In this document: in pieces, positions 1-9,357 of the stretch | How positions within the stretch are numbered: position 1 is the stretch's first letter | Layout: each line of letters begins with the position of its first letter | The notes under the pieces: generated by a model | Told to the model about the DNA's origin: nothing | Seen by the model: the letters and a program-made list of their open reading frames with translations, nothing else | The model's database searches: none | Position numbers and translations under genes: made by a program | Source: Haplosporangium gracile | Lineage: Eukaryota > Mortierellomycota > Mortierellomycetes > Mortierellales > Mortierellaceae | DNA length: 30,625 bases | Direction: 5' to 3' | Assembly (NCBI GenBank): GCA_015499985.1 | Contig: JAAAUF010000369.1 | Span: 6,214 to 36,838, forward strand

Positions 1-132
1 TGGTGCCAATGAGAACGGTTGTCCTTCTAAAAGTGTTCGACTTTGATTTACATACCAGTTTTTCAAGCAAAAATAATTATTTATTTGACAAAACCCAACA
101 TTGTAGTATACCCTTCACTTAAATGCCTTCTT

Positions 133-2706
133 TTAACGGTTCAACATACGACGAACATCTGCTTTGAGACGATCCGACTCGCTCAGCGCACTGTCGACAG
201 ATTTCGATACCGAAGAGATACTAGAATTGGCCCGCGTCTGGGCTTCCTGACTAGCTGCCGTCACTACCGCACCCGGGATCCCTGCCTGCAATGCCTGGTT
301 GCGTGCAGACCCAATGGCCGACGAAGCCATGTTCTTGGAGCGTAACGATGCTTTTGAGACTGCAGTGTTGCCCATTGCGCCTGTTCCTGTCGTATTAGAG
401 GGCAATCCTGCGGCGATGGGTGTCCGAAGACTGGCGGCTGCTGCAAGACGAGAGGTGGGGTTGCTGGGGCCACGGCCGGTGCCGACTCCTCCGACAAGAG
501 AGGAGCCACTGTTCTGGGAGAGGGAGCGACCCAAGAATGGCTTGACCAGGTCTGTGAGAGAGTCTGTGATCGAGCCGGGGCCAGTTGCTAAGGCGGAAGA
601 TGACACCGAGGCGGCAGAGTTCAAGTTGGAGGCTGAGACTGAGCGCGACTTGCTGTCAAGGATATGTTGCTTCATGGCTGAGGGAGTTAAGGGTGCGTCC
701 TGACCGGTGTTGTTGCTAGCAGCTGTAGTAGAAATGGCCAAGGATGAGCGCTTGGATGGTGGAAGGCCACTGGCACGGGGCGAAATGTTATTCGCGTTAT
801 TTCCAGCGACGAGAGAGCCCTGTGCGGCGGCCTCAAAGAGCATGTCCGAGTTGACGCCGGTGGTGACGGCTTCATGGAGGTCGTTGGCAGCCCTGCGCCA
901 CTTGTCCTCCCAATAGACCGAAACACGTCTCCATTTCTCGATCTGGTTCTGGAGCTCGAGTTTCATGAAATCCTTCTCCATTCTCAGCTTGCGGTTCCAG
1001 TCCTGCGCCTTGAACTTGTCCGCCCGCTCCTTGTCGATTTGGTTGTTCTGCTCCTCCTGAATCTTCTCCAACAGGACACGGAACTCGGATCGGAGCGTCG
1101 TGACGGTGGGTGACTTGATGGGATCGTTATTGTTGAATGACTTGATGCCGAGCAACATGGTGCGGAAATGCGTCAGCTCGACCTGGAGCTCATTGTTCTG
1201 GCGCTTAAGGGCGTTGGCGAGAGCCTTGGCTCCCATGGCCTGGACCTGAATGTCCATGAAATGTTGAACGACAGTATTGTAGTCAAAGAGGACCGACTCG
1301 AGCTCGCGACGGATCGTCTTGAGGAGTCCGCCATCGACCTTGGCGGCAGCGAGCTGCTTTTGGGTGGTCATGAGGACACGGTCCTTGGCCTCGAAACGGG
1401 CTTTGATGACCTGCATCTCGCGATCGAGCTGATCATTCTTCTCGAGCATCTCCTTGTGAAGAGCCTGGTACTTCTTGGACTCGATCCTGGACCGGTCGAG
1501 GGATCCCTCGGCAGCGGCAAGCTTGTCCTGCAAGTCATACTTCTTGGCCTCGAGACTCTCGGCGTGGGCTTCAGAGTTGGTCAGCGCAACACGAACATCG
1601 TGAAGGGTGACCTCAAAGGCTTCAATGCGGCGCTGCAAAAGCGCGTTCTCCACGCGGGCCATCTGGAGCTCGTTACCCAGTCTCGTGTTCTCGCTGACGA
1701 GCTCGGAGTTGGACAAGGTCGAGATATCCTTGGAGGAGGCATCCGAGGGGTTGTCAGCCGAGTTCATGGTGTTCTTAACCATGGCGGCAAGACGAGAGCG
1801 GTCAGACTCCAAAGTAGTAACCTGGTCCATCAAGCGCTTGCGCTCCTTGTCAGGGCGGACGCCTTCCAAGTCCTGGGTAAGCAAGGTCGAAGTCGAAGTC
1901 GAGAGTAACGAGAACTGGGCAGACTTGAGTCTAAGGCGGTTCTTAAGGTTCTTGACGCGCTCAGTTTTTTGCGACCACTGGTCCTTCTCCTTTTCAATCT
2001 GAACAAGTCTCTGCTCGACACGCTTCTTCTCGCCCTCAGTCTCCTCCAACATCAGCTTGAAGAGCTCCTTCTCGGCCTCAGACTCCTCCAACTGGTTCAT
2101 CAGGACCTTCTTCTCCTTGGCGGGGTCCTTAGCCTGAAGCGACAATTCCTTGTTAGTCTTCTCCAACTGCTGGATGCGTTCCTGGCTCTCCTTCTCCAAA
2201 TCGGCCTTGGCAGCCTCAGCCTCGACCAGCTGGGCCTTCATCCTCTTGTTCTCCTGCTCGACCAGGTTGAGTTTAGCGTCCTGGATCCGCTTCTCGGCCA
2301 TGACACGCTCCCAGTCCTGCATGATCTGCTCCCACTCCTGGGTCTCACGGACCTGAGGCGAGTAAGTCGAGAGTCGCTGGTGGAGCTTGCGGGTCGCGGG
2401 TAGGTTCTCGATCGCGTCATGGAAATCGTCGTCGTTGTCGTCGCCGCCGTTGCTGAAGGAGAAGGACTTTTCCTCAGCACCGACGGAGGGCGTAGCGGGC
2501 CCACTGGGGGGGTGGCCGTTGCCGTTGGCGAGGATGTCGTTCCCAATAGCAACAATGGCCGACAGATCGTCGCTAGTGTTCTTTCTAGTGGCGGGGGCAG
2601 GGGTCACTGGGGTGGTGGTGGTTGTGGCGTCGGTGGTGGTGGTGGTGAGAGTAGTCGGCTCGGGTGCTGCTGCGACGGTAGCCTCTTCGGGTATGTCAGT
2701 CGCCAT
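133..2706 (-). CDS. Large coiled-coil protein, function unknown
   Basis: This is one uninterrupted 857-residue frame. The N-terminus (1-60) is Thr/Ala/Pro-rich and disordered. An acidic patch near 85-100 is followed by a long, heptad-like, Glu/Lys/Leu/Gln-rich region from about 115 to 640 that should form an extended coiled coil. The last 200 residues are Ser/Ala/Asn/Gly-rich, again disordered, and end in a short charged helix (SDRLKADVRRMLNR). Around 470-640 the charge pattern is interrupted by better-packed helices with aromatic residues (for example VYWEDKWRRA), the part most likely to be conserved. I see no motor, kinase, GTPase or membrane segment. The layout suits a cytoskeletal, septum or trafficking scaffold, but that is inference. 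The ATG at 2706 is the first in frame. A possible leader intron lies upstream. AT-rich sequence past the stop (about 70-90) could hold the minus-strand poly(A) signal. Confidence 0.85.
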   Translation of the reverse strand: MATDIPEEATVAAAPEPTTLTTTTTDATTTTTPVTPAPATRKNTSDDLSAIVAIGNDILANGNGHPPSGPATPSVGAEEKSFSFSNGGDDNDDDFHDAIENLPATRKLHQRLSTYSPQVRETQEWEQIMQDWERVMAEKRIQDAKLNLVEQENKRMKAQLVEAEAAKADLEKESQERIQQLEKTNKELSLQAKDPAKEKKVLMNQLEESEAEKELFKLMLEETEGEKKRVEQRLVQIEKEKDQWSQKTERVKNLKNRLRLKSAQFSLLSTSTSTLLTQDLEGVRPDKERKRLMDQVTTLESDRSRLAAMVKNTMNSADNPSDASSKDISTLSNSELVSENTRLGNELQMARVENALLQRRIEAFEVTLHDVRVALTNSEAHAESLEAKKYDLQDKLAAAEGSLDRSRIESKKYQALHKEMLEKNDQLDREMQVIKARFEAKDRVLMTTQKQLAAAKVDGGLLKTIRRELESVLFDYNTVVQHFMDIQVQAMGAKALANALKRQNNELQVELTHFRTMLLGIKSFNNNDPIKSPTVTTLRSEFRVLLEKIQEEQNNQIDKERADKFKAQDWNRKLRMEKDFMKLELQNQIEKWRRVSVYWEDKWRRAANDLHEAVTTGVNSDMLFEAAAQGSLVAGNNANNISPRASGLPPSKRSSLAISTTAASNNTGQDAPLTPSAMKQHILDSKSRSVSASNLNSAASVSSSALATGPGSITDSLTDLVKPFLGRSLSQNSGSSLVGGVGTGRGPSNPTSRLAAAASLRTPIAAGLPSNTTGTGAMGNTAVSKASLRSKNMASSAIGSARNQALQAGIPGAVVTAASQEAQTRANSSISSVSKSVDSALSESDRLKADVRRMLNR

Positions 2707-2786
2707 TATTATAGTGTCAACCGGTCAATTGGTAGTCAGGGAGAAGAGGGGGTGGGGTGGTGTTGAATTGGGCGAATGGATTCTTC

Positions 2787-3317
2787 CTGAAAATATCGAT
2801 GCTACTTGGTTGAATGGTAAAGTCGGGACAAAGGTGTTAGCTCCCTGTTCTTGGTTGAATAGCAGCACTAATGCTACTCCCACTACGACAGTAAACGCCT
2901 CTTGCTGCTGTTGAACTGGCCAGTTGTGTATGTTCATTCATCGTTGCCATTGCCGTCGTTGTTTCCATGGATCGTGGTCGTTGTGCGATGTTGCTGTATG
3001 GTGAACCAGTGTTTTTGTCCGTTGTATTGTCGTGTGAGACACAGCCAGTCAGAAGTAAAGGCAATGATAGAATACAAATATCAGCCAGGTACCAGACACT
3101 TTTGCTGGGATGGTGAAGGTGTTCAACAGTCAACGGTGTAAGGAAAAGGGCGAGCTCCTTTAGTGGCCCACACCTCGCTCTCAGAACTGAGCCTTGAAGA
3201 ACTGGGCTTCTATTCTTTCTGACTCGTGGCAAGCTCTCAGCTTTTGTTGTTGTTTTGATTCCCCAGAAAGCGAGTGATGAGTCAAAGTCAGATGAGGAGA
3301 GAAAAGGAGATCCTTAC
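2787..3317 (-). other. Putative 5'-leader intron of the coiled-coil gene
   Basis: On the minus strand a consensus donor (CAG|GTAAGG) starts at 3317, immediately downstream of a pyrimidine-rich tract at about 3320-3470 that resembles the leaders of other genes here. A good acceptor (ATATTTTCAG|G) ends at 2787, about 80 nt upstream of the coiled-coil gene's ATG. Together they would give a 531-nt intron in the 5' UTR. No coding frame is required across it. This is an inference from splice signals only. Confidence 0.35.
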
Positions 3318-3545
3318 CTGTTGCTGACACCGACAAGTGAGGAGGAAGGGTTGAGGGAGGAAGAGAAGGAAGAGCGGTGAGGGAGGAAGGGAATGCGGAA
3401 GGGGATGAGGAAGGGAATGAGGAAGGAAGGCGGAGGATGGGTCGGCGAAAAGAAGGATGAAGAGAAAAAGAAGAGATGATGACTTTTGTAAAGCTGCAAT
3501 AATAGACCACATAGGGTGCACACACCTTTGGTATAATTTCAATTG

Positions 3546-3571
3546 AAAAAAAAAAAAAAAAAAAAAAAAAA
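3546..3571. repeat. Poly(A) homopolymer, about 26 bases
   Basis: An uninterrupted run of A on the plus strand separates the purine-rich block at 3300-3480 from the pyrimidine-rich block at 3600-3930. It may mark a nucleosome-depleted divergent promoter. Its length may be unreliable in the assembly. Confidence 0.8.
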
Positions 3572-3599
3572 GATGGACAGTTGGATCTATCATCGGTCA

Positions 3600-3930
3600 C
3601 CCCCTCACTCCTCCACCTTTTGGTCCCGACACTCAACGAAGAAACTGTAACTCACGCCTTCTTGCAACCGTCGACAACTCCGCCTTTTTCGCACACACGC
3701 ACCATCGATACTCCTTCATCCCTTCTCTACAGTCATTGTTCCCTTCCTCAACACCGTTCGTTCTCCTCCTTCTTTCTCCCTTCCTTTCTTCAAGCTTCAA
3801 TCCATCCCGCGCCTCCCTTTCTTCATCTTCTTTCAACCGACAGCTTTATTTCATACCAGCCAGTTCCCGTTTGTGGCACTTTTTATTCTTGTACCTCCTA
3901 CGTCTAGTAACCCACCTCCCTCCTCCCACA
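3600..3930 (+). promoter_or_regulatory. CT-rich leader-like tract upstream of an orphan ATG
   Basis: About 330 nt of strongly pyrimidine-biased plus-strand sequence ends in a favourable start context (CACAATGGC) at 3931. Similar tracts precede the true starts at 11948 and 16570, so this looks like the leader of a plus-strand transcript. No recognisable gene follows. The rest of 2707-4602 contains only further CT-rich or A/T-rich sequence, with a possible AATAAA near 4464. Confidence 0.3.
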
Positions 3931-4149
3931 ATGGCTGCCTGCCATTATTCTATTATTTTGTTTATTTGTTTTGCGCTTTATGTGTGTTTGGGCTTGCTTG
4001 AGTTCACACCTTCTTTCTCCAACACACTCATGCCGCTCCCTACGAAGGCACGGTGCTACCTTTTCCCTTCTCCCTTCTGTTTCTCTTTGTTCTTCTCACA
4101 TGCTCACAACCTTTTATTTTTTTTTCTCCTCTCTCCTCTTTCGCCTTAG
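3931..4149 (+). CDS. Candidate small hydrophobic protein (72 aa), doubtful
   Basis: The ATG sits in a good fungal context after a CT-rich leader. The 72-residue product has a hydrophobic helix at residues 7-24 and a Phe/Leu/Ser-rich C-terminus. However, the second half is translated from a CT-rich tract that gives Phe, Leu, Ser and Pro in any frame, so the open frame is weak evidence. No family is recognised. It may be a genuine small membrane peptide, the first exon of a longer gene, or simply part of a non-coding transcript. Confidence 0.2.
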   Translation: MAACHYSIILFICFALYVCLGLLEFTPSFSNTLMPLPTKARCYLFPSPFCFSLFFSHAHNLLFFFLLSPLSP

Positions 4150-4602
4150 TACTGTGAGATGCTCTCGAGTACATTTCAACCGTCTTTTCCTTCTTTCCTT
4201 TCCTTCCTTCCACAAAAACAAAAACAACGCCCAAAACTTTCTTTTTTTTTTTACAACACCCTTCTCCATACTTTGAATGCATTTGGGCTACTCACAAAAG
4301 TTCGTCTTTCTTTTATGTGTCTCGTCTCGTCTGATTTTGAATATTGTCAAAACAACAAAGCATTTGACATGACAAACCCAAGCATCCCTTCTAGCCTACC
4401 CTTCCCCTCGCCTCATTCATTCGAAATATGATAAAAGAACGGCTTCTGTCGTGGTATATTTATGAATAAAAAAAAATAACAAGATAACTAGAATTTCCCT
4501 CCTCCTCCTTCATTCCTTTCTTTTCTTCCTTCCATCCCTACCTCCTCCCTCAATCTTCCTACCCTTTCCCATTTCTCACCACAAGAAGCGTCAAGACATT
4601 TT

Positions 4603-6785
4603 TCAAACCTCGCGGACACCAATGTAATCATCACGAATCCTCGCAACAAACTTAGCAATCAACTCCTGCGACTCCCTAACAACCTTCGCCCCAGAAATCT
4701 CCTCAATCAAAGGATAGTCATGAGACTTGCCTTCCTTCAAATGACTCTCAATCTCCACCCCCTCCGCAGTAGCCTTGACAATAAACCGTTCAATCGATGG
4801 TCTCAAAGTCTCAACACCTCCAATAAAGATCTGCATCCGAGGCATGCCGGCAAGGGTGGCAGACTGGATAGGGGACGCGTAAGGGCTGGTATAGACCTTG
4901 GCCTGGTTTTGGGTGTAGGCCTCGACAAAGAGGGTGCCGCCGGAGACGGAGACGTAGTCGTCGGGGTTGTCCTTGAGGGGTTTGGGACACATTACCCAGG
5001 GGGAGAAGAGGACTTGACCCGCGGGGAGACCTACACTGGGGTAGGCGTCGCGGATCTTGAGGGCCGTTGCCAAGCACAGGTTGCCACCTGCCGAGTCTCC
5101 GCCTATAAAGGAGAACAATTGTCCATAAAAAGGAGAATTATGTTAATTCAAGGTTTGGTGTGTGTGAGAGTGGATGAGAGGATTTGGGGGGGAAAAAGGA
5201 GAGAGAGGTGGTGCTAAATTGGAGACATGGAATATGCTCAGTGTAAAGTGTCCCAGAGGAACATAGCAATCAATGATAAAAGAAACTTACACATGACAAC
5301 GCGACGAGGATCAACACCTTGATGCTCGATCAAGTGCTTATAGGCGGCCACGCACTCGTTCAATGCGCCTGGGAAGGGTGCCTCAGGCGACAAGGCTAAT
5401 TCAATCCACAAAGTGAACATGATAGGGAACACATTTGTAAGTAAACATGCGTTTTTGTGGAGTAAAATCTGAAGGAAATCTTACTAAAGAAATAAACAAA
5501 CAGAGCAAACAATTGAAAAGACGAGGGAAGAAAAGAAGCGAAAAGGGACGTACTGTACTCGACCGAGAGGACTCCGATCTTGACGTTGTGCTTCTGTTGG
5601 AGAACTTTCATCCAGGCCCTGTAGCTGCTCAGAAACATGAGCGCGTCGCCCATTACCATTCCACCACCTAGCACATTAAAGAGAATAACCAACAACCAGT
5701 GAACAGTTAAGTTGAATTAGTGCGACGATCTTTTGGAGAGTGAGAGTTGATTATTATTTTGTTCAGGCTAAACAAGAACAAAATAACCACAAAAAAAAAA
5801 CCATTAAAGTAAACGCCAAGAACCCAAATGGGCCTTTCTTTTTCCCGTGTTTGTTCTTCTTCTTGTTGCTTTGTCTAATCCACGTCCATGATAATCATCC
5901 ACACCCAATCCCCAATGACTTACCATGGATGGCAAACATGACAATATCACACCCACTTCCAATATCCGCTACAGTATGTTTCTTAGCAAGATCTTTCTTC
6001 AGCTGATCCTTGTTGACCTGATCTTTAAACGGGATCCAGAACCCCTTCCAGCCCTGACCCTTGACAGGAGTAGCCCACTTGTCCTTGGACGATTGCAAGA
6101 AGGTTCCTGTTTTGAGATGAACCACTGCGTTGGAGAAGTTCATCAGGCGCCTTGACTGGACGACATTCAGGACGGAAACACCCATCATCAAACGGAGGAG
6201 TTGGATCATGATCCCCTCGTGCAGGGCTTGGCCCTTGGGTGTCCTGCCAAAGATCTTGCGGATTGTTGTGCGCAGGATGTTCGCCGCTATTTTTGTTTGT
6301 TGTTGGTTTGTTGTTGGTTTGTTGTTGGTGTGTTGTTGGTTTTTGTGGTTGATTGGAGTGCAGTCGAATGAGCAGCAGTACCCATACATAAAAACAAACG
6401 AGAGAGAGAGAGAGAACAAATAGGGTTAGATACAACGGTTAATTTTTGGGGAAGTTATATTCCCTTCTTTAAAAACATGCAGGAACCAAAATCAACATAA
6501 CGACATTGACGCAGATTGAGAGAAGTCTCATATAATCCGTACTGAGGTAGATAAACAGGCGAGAGAAAGCAATGGGAGTCCTATTGACATGATAGACAGA
6601 GCAACAAAAGACAAACAGCACAGCGTATTAGTGTCAGAAGCTTGTCATGTACTCCTCAAACAACCTGTCTCAATTGCGCCTCGTCCTTCATGCGCCGCTC
6701 GGCTGGGGGAAAATGATAAGGAACAAATCAGTGAAACATACCAGTACTTGACGGCGTTCTGGTTCTGAGAGAGAGCGAATGTCAT
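4603..6785 (-). CDS. Alpha/beta hydrolase, hormone-sensitive-lipase type
   Basis: The model has six exons on the minus strand: 6785-6742, 6580-6543, 6286-5924, 5667-5554, 5395-5291 and 5102-4603. All introns are GT-AG, all joins keep frame, and the product is 387 residues. The oxyanion-hole motif HGGG lies at 148-151 and is split by intron 3. The nucleophile elbow GDSAG at 223-227 makes Ser225 the nucleophile. The expected His is H349 in GKSHDYP. The acid position reads GGVETLRP, so Glu319 may replace the usual Asp. The family hydrolyses short- to medium-chain esters (lipids, sterol acetates or xenobiotics); the substrate cannot be read here. The short hydrophobic N-terminus (residues 15-28) may associate with a membrane. 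The first two small exons were chosen because phase, branch site (CTAAT) and polypyrimidine tract agree. They are less certain than the last four. Confidence 0.88.
6293..6345. repeat. Short tandem repeat of GTTTGTTGTTG-like units
   Basis: About four imperfect copies of an 11-nt unit made of GTT and GTTT steps lie at the 3' end of hydrolase intron 2. On the coding strand they read as CAACAAACAA, just before the TAG acceptor at 6287. A (GA)n run follows at about 6402-6416. Confidence 0.75.
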
Positions 6786-6842
6786 GATCGATGGCTGTGG
6801 GGTATCTCGGTTGGGTATCTGGTAGTGGTTTCTGTTCAGCTA

Positions 6843-7000
6843 CAAGTTGAGAAAGGGTGGGGGACGGGGTAAGAGGGAAGCAAAGAAAGGGAGGGACAGA
6901 AAAGTGTGGAGAAAGTTAGAAAAGAAAGAAGAGAAAAGGAAGAGAGAGGGAAAGGAGGGGGAGAAAAAGAGTTGAGGAGTCCGACGCACAAAAATGAAAT
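6843..7000 (-). promoter_or_regulatory. Pyrimidine-rich leader of the hydrolase gene
   Basis: The minus strand is almost entirely C and T for about 150 nt upstream of the hydrolase start at 6785. It includes a CTAAC branch-like site and ends in a TTGTAG acceptor-like site at 6840, so a leader intron may end there. The remaining 7000-7328 shows no convincing coding segment. Confidence 0.4.
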
Positions 7001-7328
7001 TCAAATTCGGGTGCGGACTATCCCACTCATACACAACGTAACTCTATCGGCTCGGACAGGGCTCACCGTCCAACAACAGCGATCACAATTAGGTCCTTTG
7101 AAGTGCACACGCAAATGCAAAGTATCATACAGAAAACATAGCCATTGAGTGTTGTGTGAAGCAGACAGATTGGAGTTATAGAGAGAGGGCAAAGGATCTC
7201 TTGGCCGTTCATAGATGTCTCAGATTATCGATACACTCATTTTAAAAGAATAGAGCATAGCGACGTGTTCGATCGTCGATGCTGCAGTTGATTACTACTG
7301 AGCATGTTGTTTGTGCGGGAGGCGTGGC

Positions 7329-7709
7329 TCACAGACAGGCTAACTGAGCATAAGCACAATTGGGACCGTCTTTTCAACCGTCCTTTAATAAATTAGACAC
7401 ATCCAACTACCCAACTTTAATGGTGTCCTCACCTCCCATGAGATAGTCCCAACTCCTTTTGATGTACATTCCTCAAATAAACAGTCTCATCTGCCCGTCT
7501 TGACTATAAATAAAGGAGTCGTGCCGGAGCCTAGTGGTTTCCTTATCCTTGTGCAGGTGCATGAATTTACCAGTGAAGCTTCCGCTGAGGTCAATTTATT
7601 GCTGTTTGAAAACTTTCATCCAATACCCCGTCTTCAAGATGAGCTTGCCTTGTCTTGCGGCAATTTTTGCAAGGTCTTCGGACCTAAAATTATTCTCTTC
7701 TCCTTCAAT
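7329..7709 (-). pseudogene. Decayed protein-coding segment, family not recognised
   Basis: A single minus-strand frame of 127 codons reads like protein (for example EDLAKIAARQGKLILKTGYW, then KFMHLHKDKETTRLRH). It is cut by stops at about 7596, 7473, 7407 and 7374 and has no start. The composition is mixed and charged, unlike the low-complexity surroundings, and the frame is maintained between stops. This is what a relatively recent gene or mobile-element relic looks like. The plus strand over part of the span (7500-7760) is also open and is the main alternative. I do not recognise the family. Confidence 0.4.
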
Positions 7710-7800
7710 TCAAAAACTACAAAGATTTATGTGATGTGTAAATGCTTGCGTTTTATTTAGAGAGTGTAGCAAGTATATTTATAATGAGGGAAGGATGTGC

Positions 7801-8810
7801 TTATTTAGCTTTGTATGTATCTTCGAGTTGCTTCCTGTTTCGAAGTACATCCTGTGATTTCTCGAGGTCCACTGCCCACAATGCAGCTCTGCAAAAGAAA
7901 AAGAGGAAGAGGTTAATAAGTGTCATCATCATTCTATCACATTACACTAAAAAATAAAAAAAATAAAATCTTAGCGAATCAAGGACGGATATGAGACCTA
8001 CCCTATAGTGTTGGTGAATCCAAAGAGGATACCGAGAAAGGGGATCAGCTCCAGAGCCTGGGAGACAAACGCAAAGACCGTGTAATCCGGTTGTCGCATT
8101 CTGATCCAATCTTTACGTTCATTTGCCGTCATCCGCTTCATGTCAAAGTAGCGACTATGGATATCGGGTACAATCGCCTTTCCGTTGATGTAACAAAAGA
8201 CCAACGATCCTACAACGGGGATAAAGTTCAACGGCAGAGTGACCAGCCAGAGAGCAATCCGTTGTCCGAAATGGAGTGAGGCATCTTTAATGACAGCACG
8301 ACGACTCTTCGCGACAACGGGCTTTCCCGCAGTCGAAGAAACTTGAATGGTGTCATCGCTGTCGGCGCTGCTCTTTGCATTGTGCTCATGGTGCTGGACA
8401 GTCGCAAGGGGTCCGATGGGGATGTTGCTGTAGGACATGACGGACTGGAAGAGTTTTGATTTCTCCCGCTTGAAGGCTTCGCCCATGACGAGTGTGACCA
8501 AGAGGGTGGTCTCGCTCGTGGTCAAGATCATGGCTGACCAGGCGGGCAAATTGAATCCGAGGAAGGTCATGGACTGGAAGGAAGGTAAGAAGGAGAAGGA
8601 AGCAAGGAGGTAACGAAGGAATGCGTGGATCATCCGCCGTTGAAACTTGTAGGTGAAGGCGGAGAGCGGGAGGAGGACCAGGAAGGTGATGCAGAAGGAG
8701 TAGACGAGCGATTTGATGAATTGGGGGGCCAGCTTCCTGTAATGTTGGACGAGGTAGATGACCCCGAGGAGTGGATATTGTGCTCCACTCTGTTGTGTCT
8801 GTTGTGGCAT
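7801..8810 (-). CDS. EI24/Rrt8-like multi-pass membrane protein
   Basis: There are two exons, 8810-8002 and 7888-7801, joined across a 113-nt GT-AG intron (donor GTAGGT, acceptor TTTGCAG). The product has 298 residues. Hydrophobic segments lie near residues 32-55, 65-82, 88-110 and 185-215, with a further one near 250-268. A hydrophilic loop at about 115-180 follows the second pair. The pattern and the late motif around LPLNFIPVVGSLVFCYINGK resemble the EI24 superfamily, which includes yeast Rrt8/Lds proteins linked to lipid droplets and the spore wall. Location in the ER or lipid-droplet membrane is inferred from the family. The C-terminal exon adds a charged tail (DLEKSQDVLRNRKQLED). The gene is divergent from the HIT gene, with 547 nt between the two start codons. 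Confidence 0.85.
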
Positions 8811-9357
8811 TCTTGTATTCGTTTTTGATATGAGTGCTTGGTGATGTTGTTTGTGGTGGTGTTAGTGGTGTTAGTGTGTCTTGCGAGTGTAGTTTGCTGT
8901 TATTGTAGATGTGAAGAGAAGAAAGAAAGACAATGAAAGAGTGGAAAGTAGGACAGTAAATAAATAGTTATGCAAGTGACCTTCCTCTTACACTCTTGGC
9001 ATGACAACGACGTCGTCTTGACGAATATGGACAATTTCGTGTCTGTGTGGCTTGTCCAGTTTCAGCACGACTCCCCTTCGTTCCTTTCTTTTACACCCGG
9101 GCCGACTCGACATCTCTAAAGCAATCGCTCATCGCTTCCCTCCATTGCATTAACAGCGACTCACTCTCAAGCATCACTTGCGGTCGCGCTTCCTCGACCT
9201 TACTCTTGACTGTTGAACCCTTGCTTACCTCTCTTCATCGTCTCAAAGCACACTTGACAAACCAAGTGCCCTTTTCTCAGAGCTTCTTTTTTCAAGGTCA
9301 GCGCTCGACTCATTCTTCCTACAACCACGAGCAGCAAAGCAGCAAGCCTAGAATAGA
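8811..9357. promoter_or_regulatory. Divergent promoter region
   Basis: This 547-nt interval separates the oppositely oriented starts of the EI24-like and HINT3-like genes and must hold both promoters. The half next to the HIT gene (about 9040-9350) is C/T-rich on the plus strand, as in other leaders of this window. I see no clear TATA box or conserved element. Confidence 0.5.

Noticed and set aside
1168..1908. 246-codon plus-strand frame
   Set aside because: It is antisense to the coiled-coil gene. The Leu-rich product reflects the complement of Lys/Glu/Gln codons.
2837..3232. 131-codon minus-strand frame upstream of the coiled-coil gene
   Set aside because: There is no conserved character, and it lies within the inferred leader intron or promoter.
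6656..6839. A separate small minus-strand gene (frame containing SLSEPERRQVL joined to RRMKDEAQLRQ)
   Set aside because: The text looks protein-like, but it needs a weak 44-nt intron and has no start. The same DNA is explained better as the 5' UTR, exon 1 (ATG at 6785) and intron 1 of the hydrolase, where all phases agree.
7596..7650. Fragment of a tandem hydrolase duplicate (shared WMKV text and about 20 similar bases with hydrolase exon 4)
   Set aside because: The similarity is limited to about 20-25 bases and no other hydrolase motif lies in the same frame. It is better treated as part of an unrelated relic.
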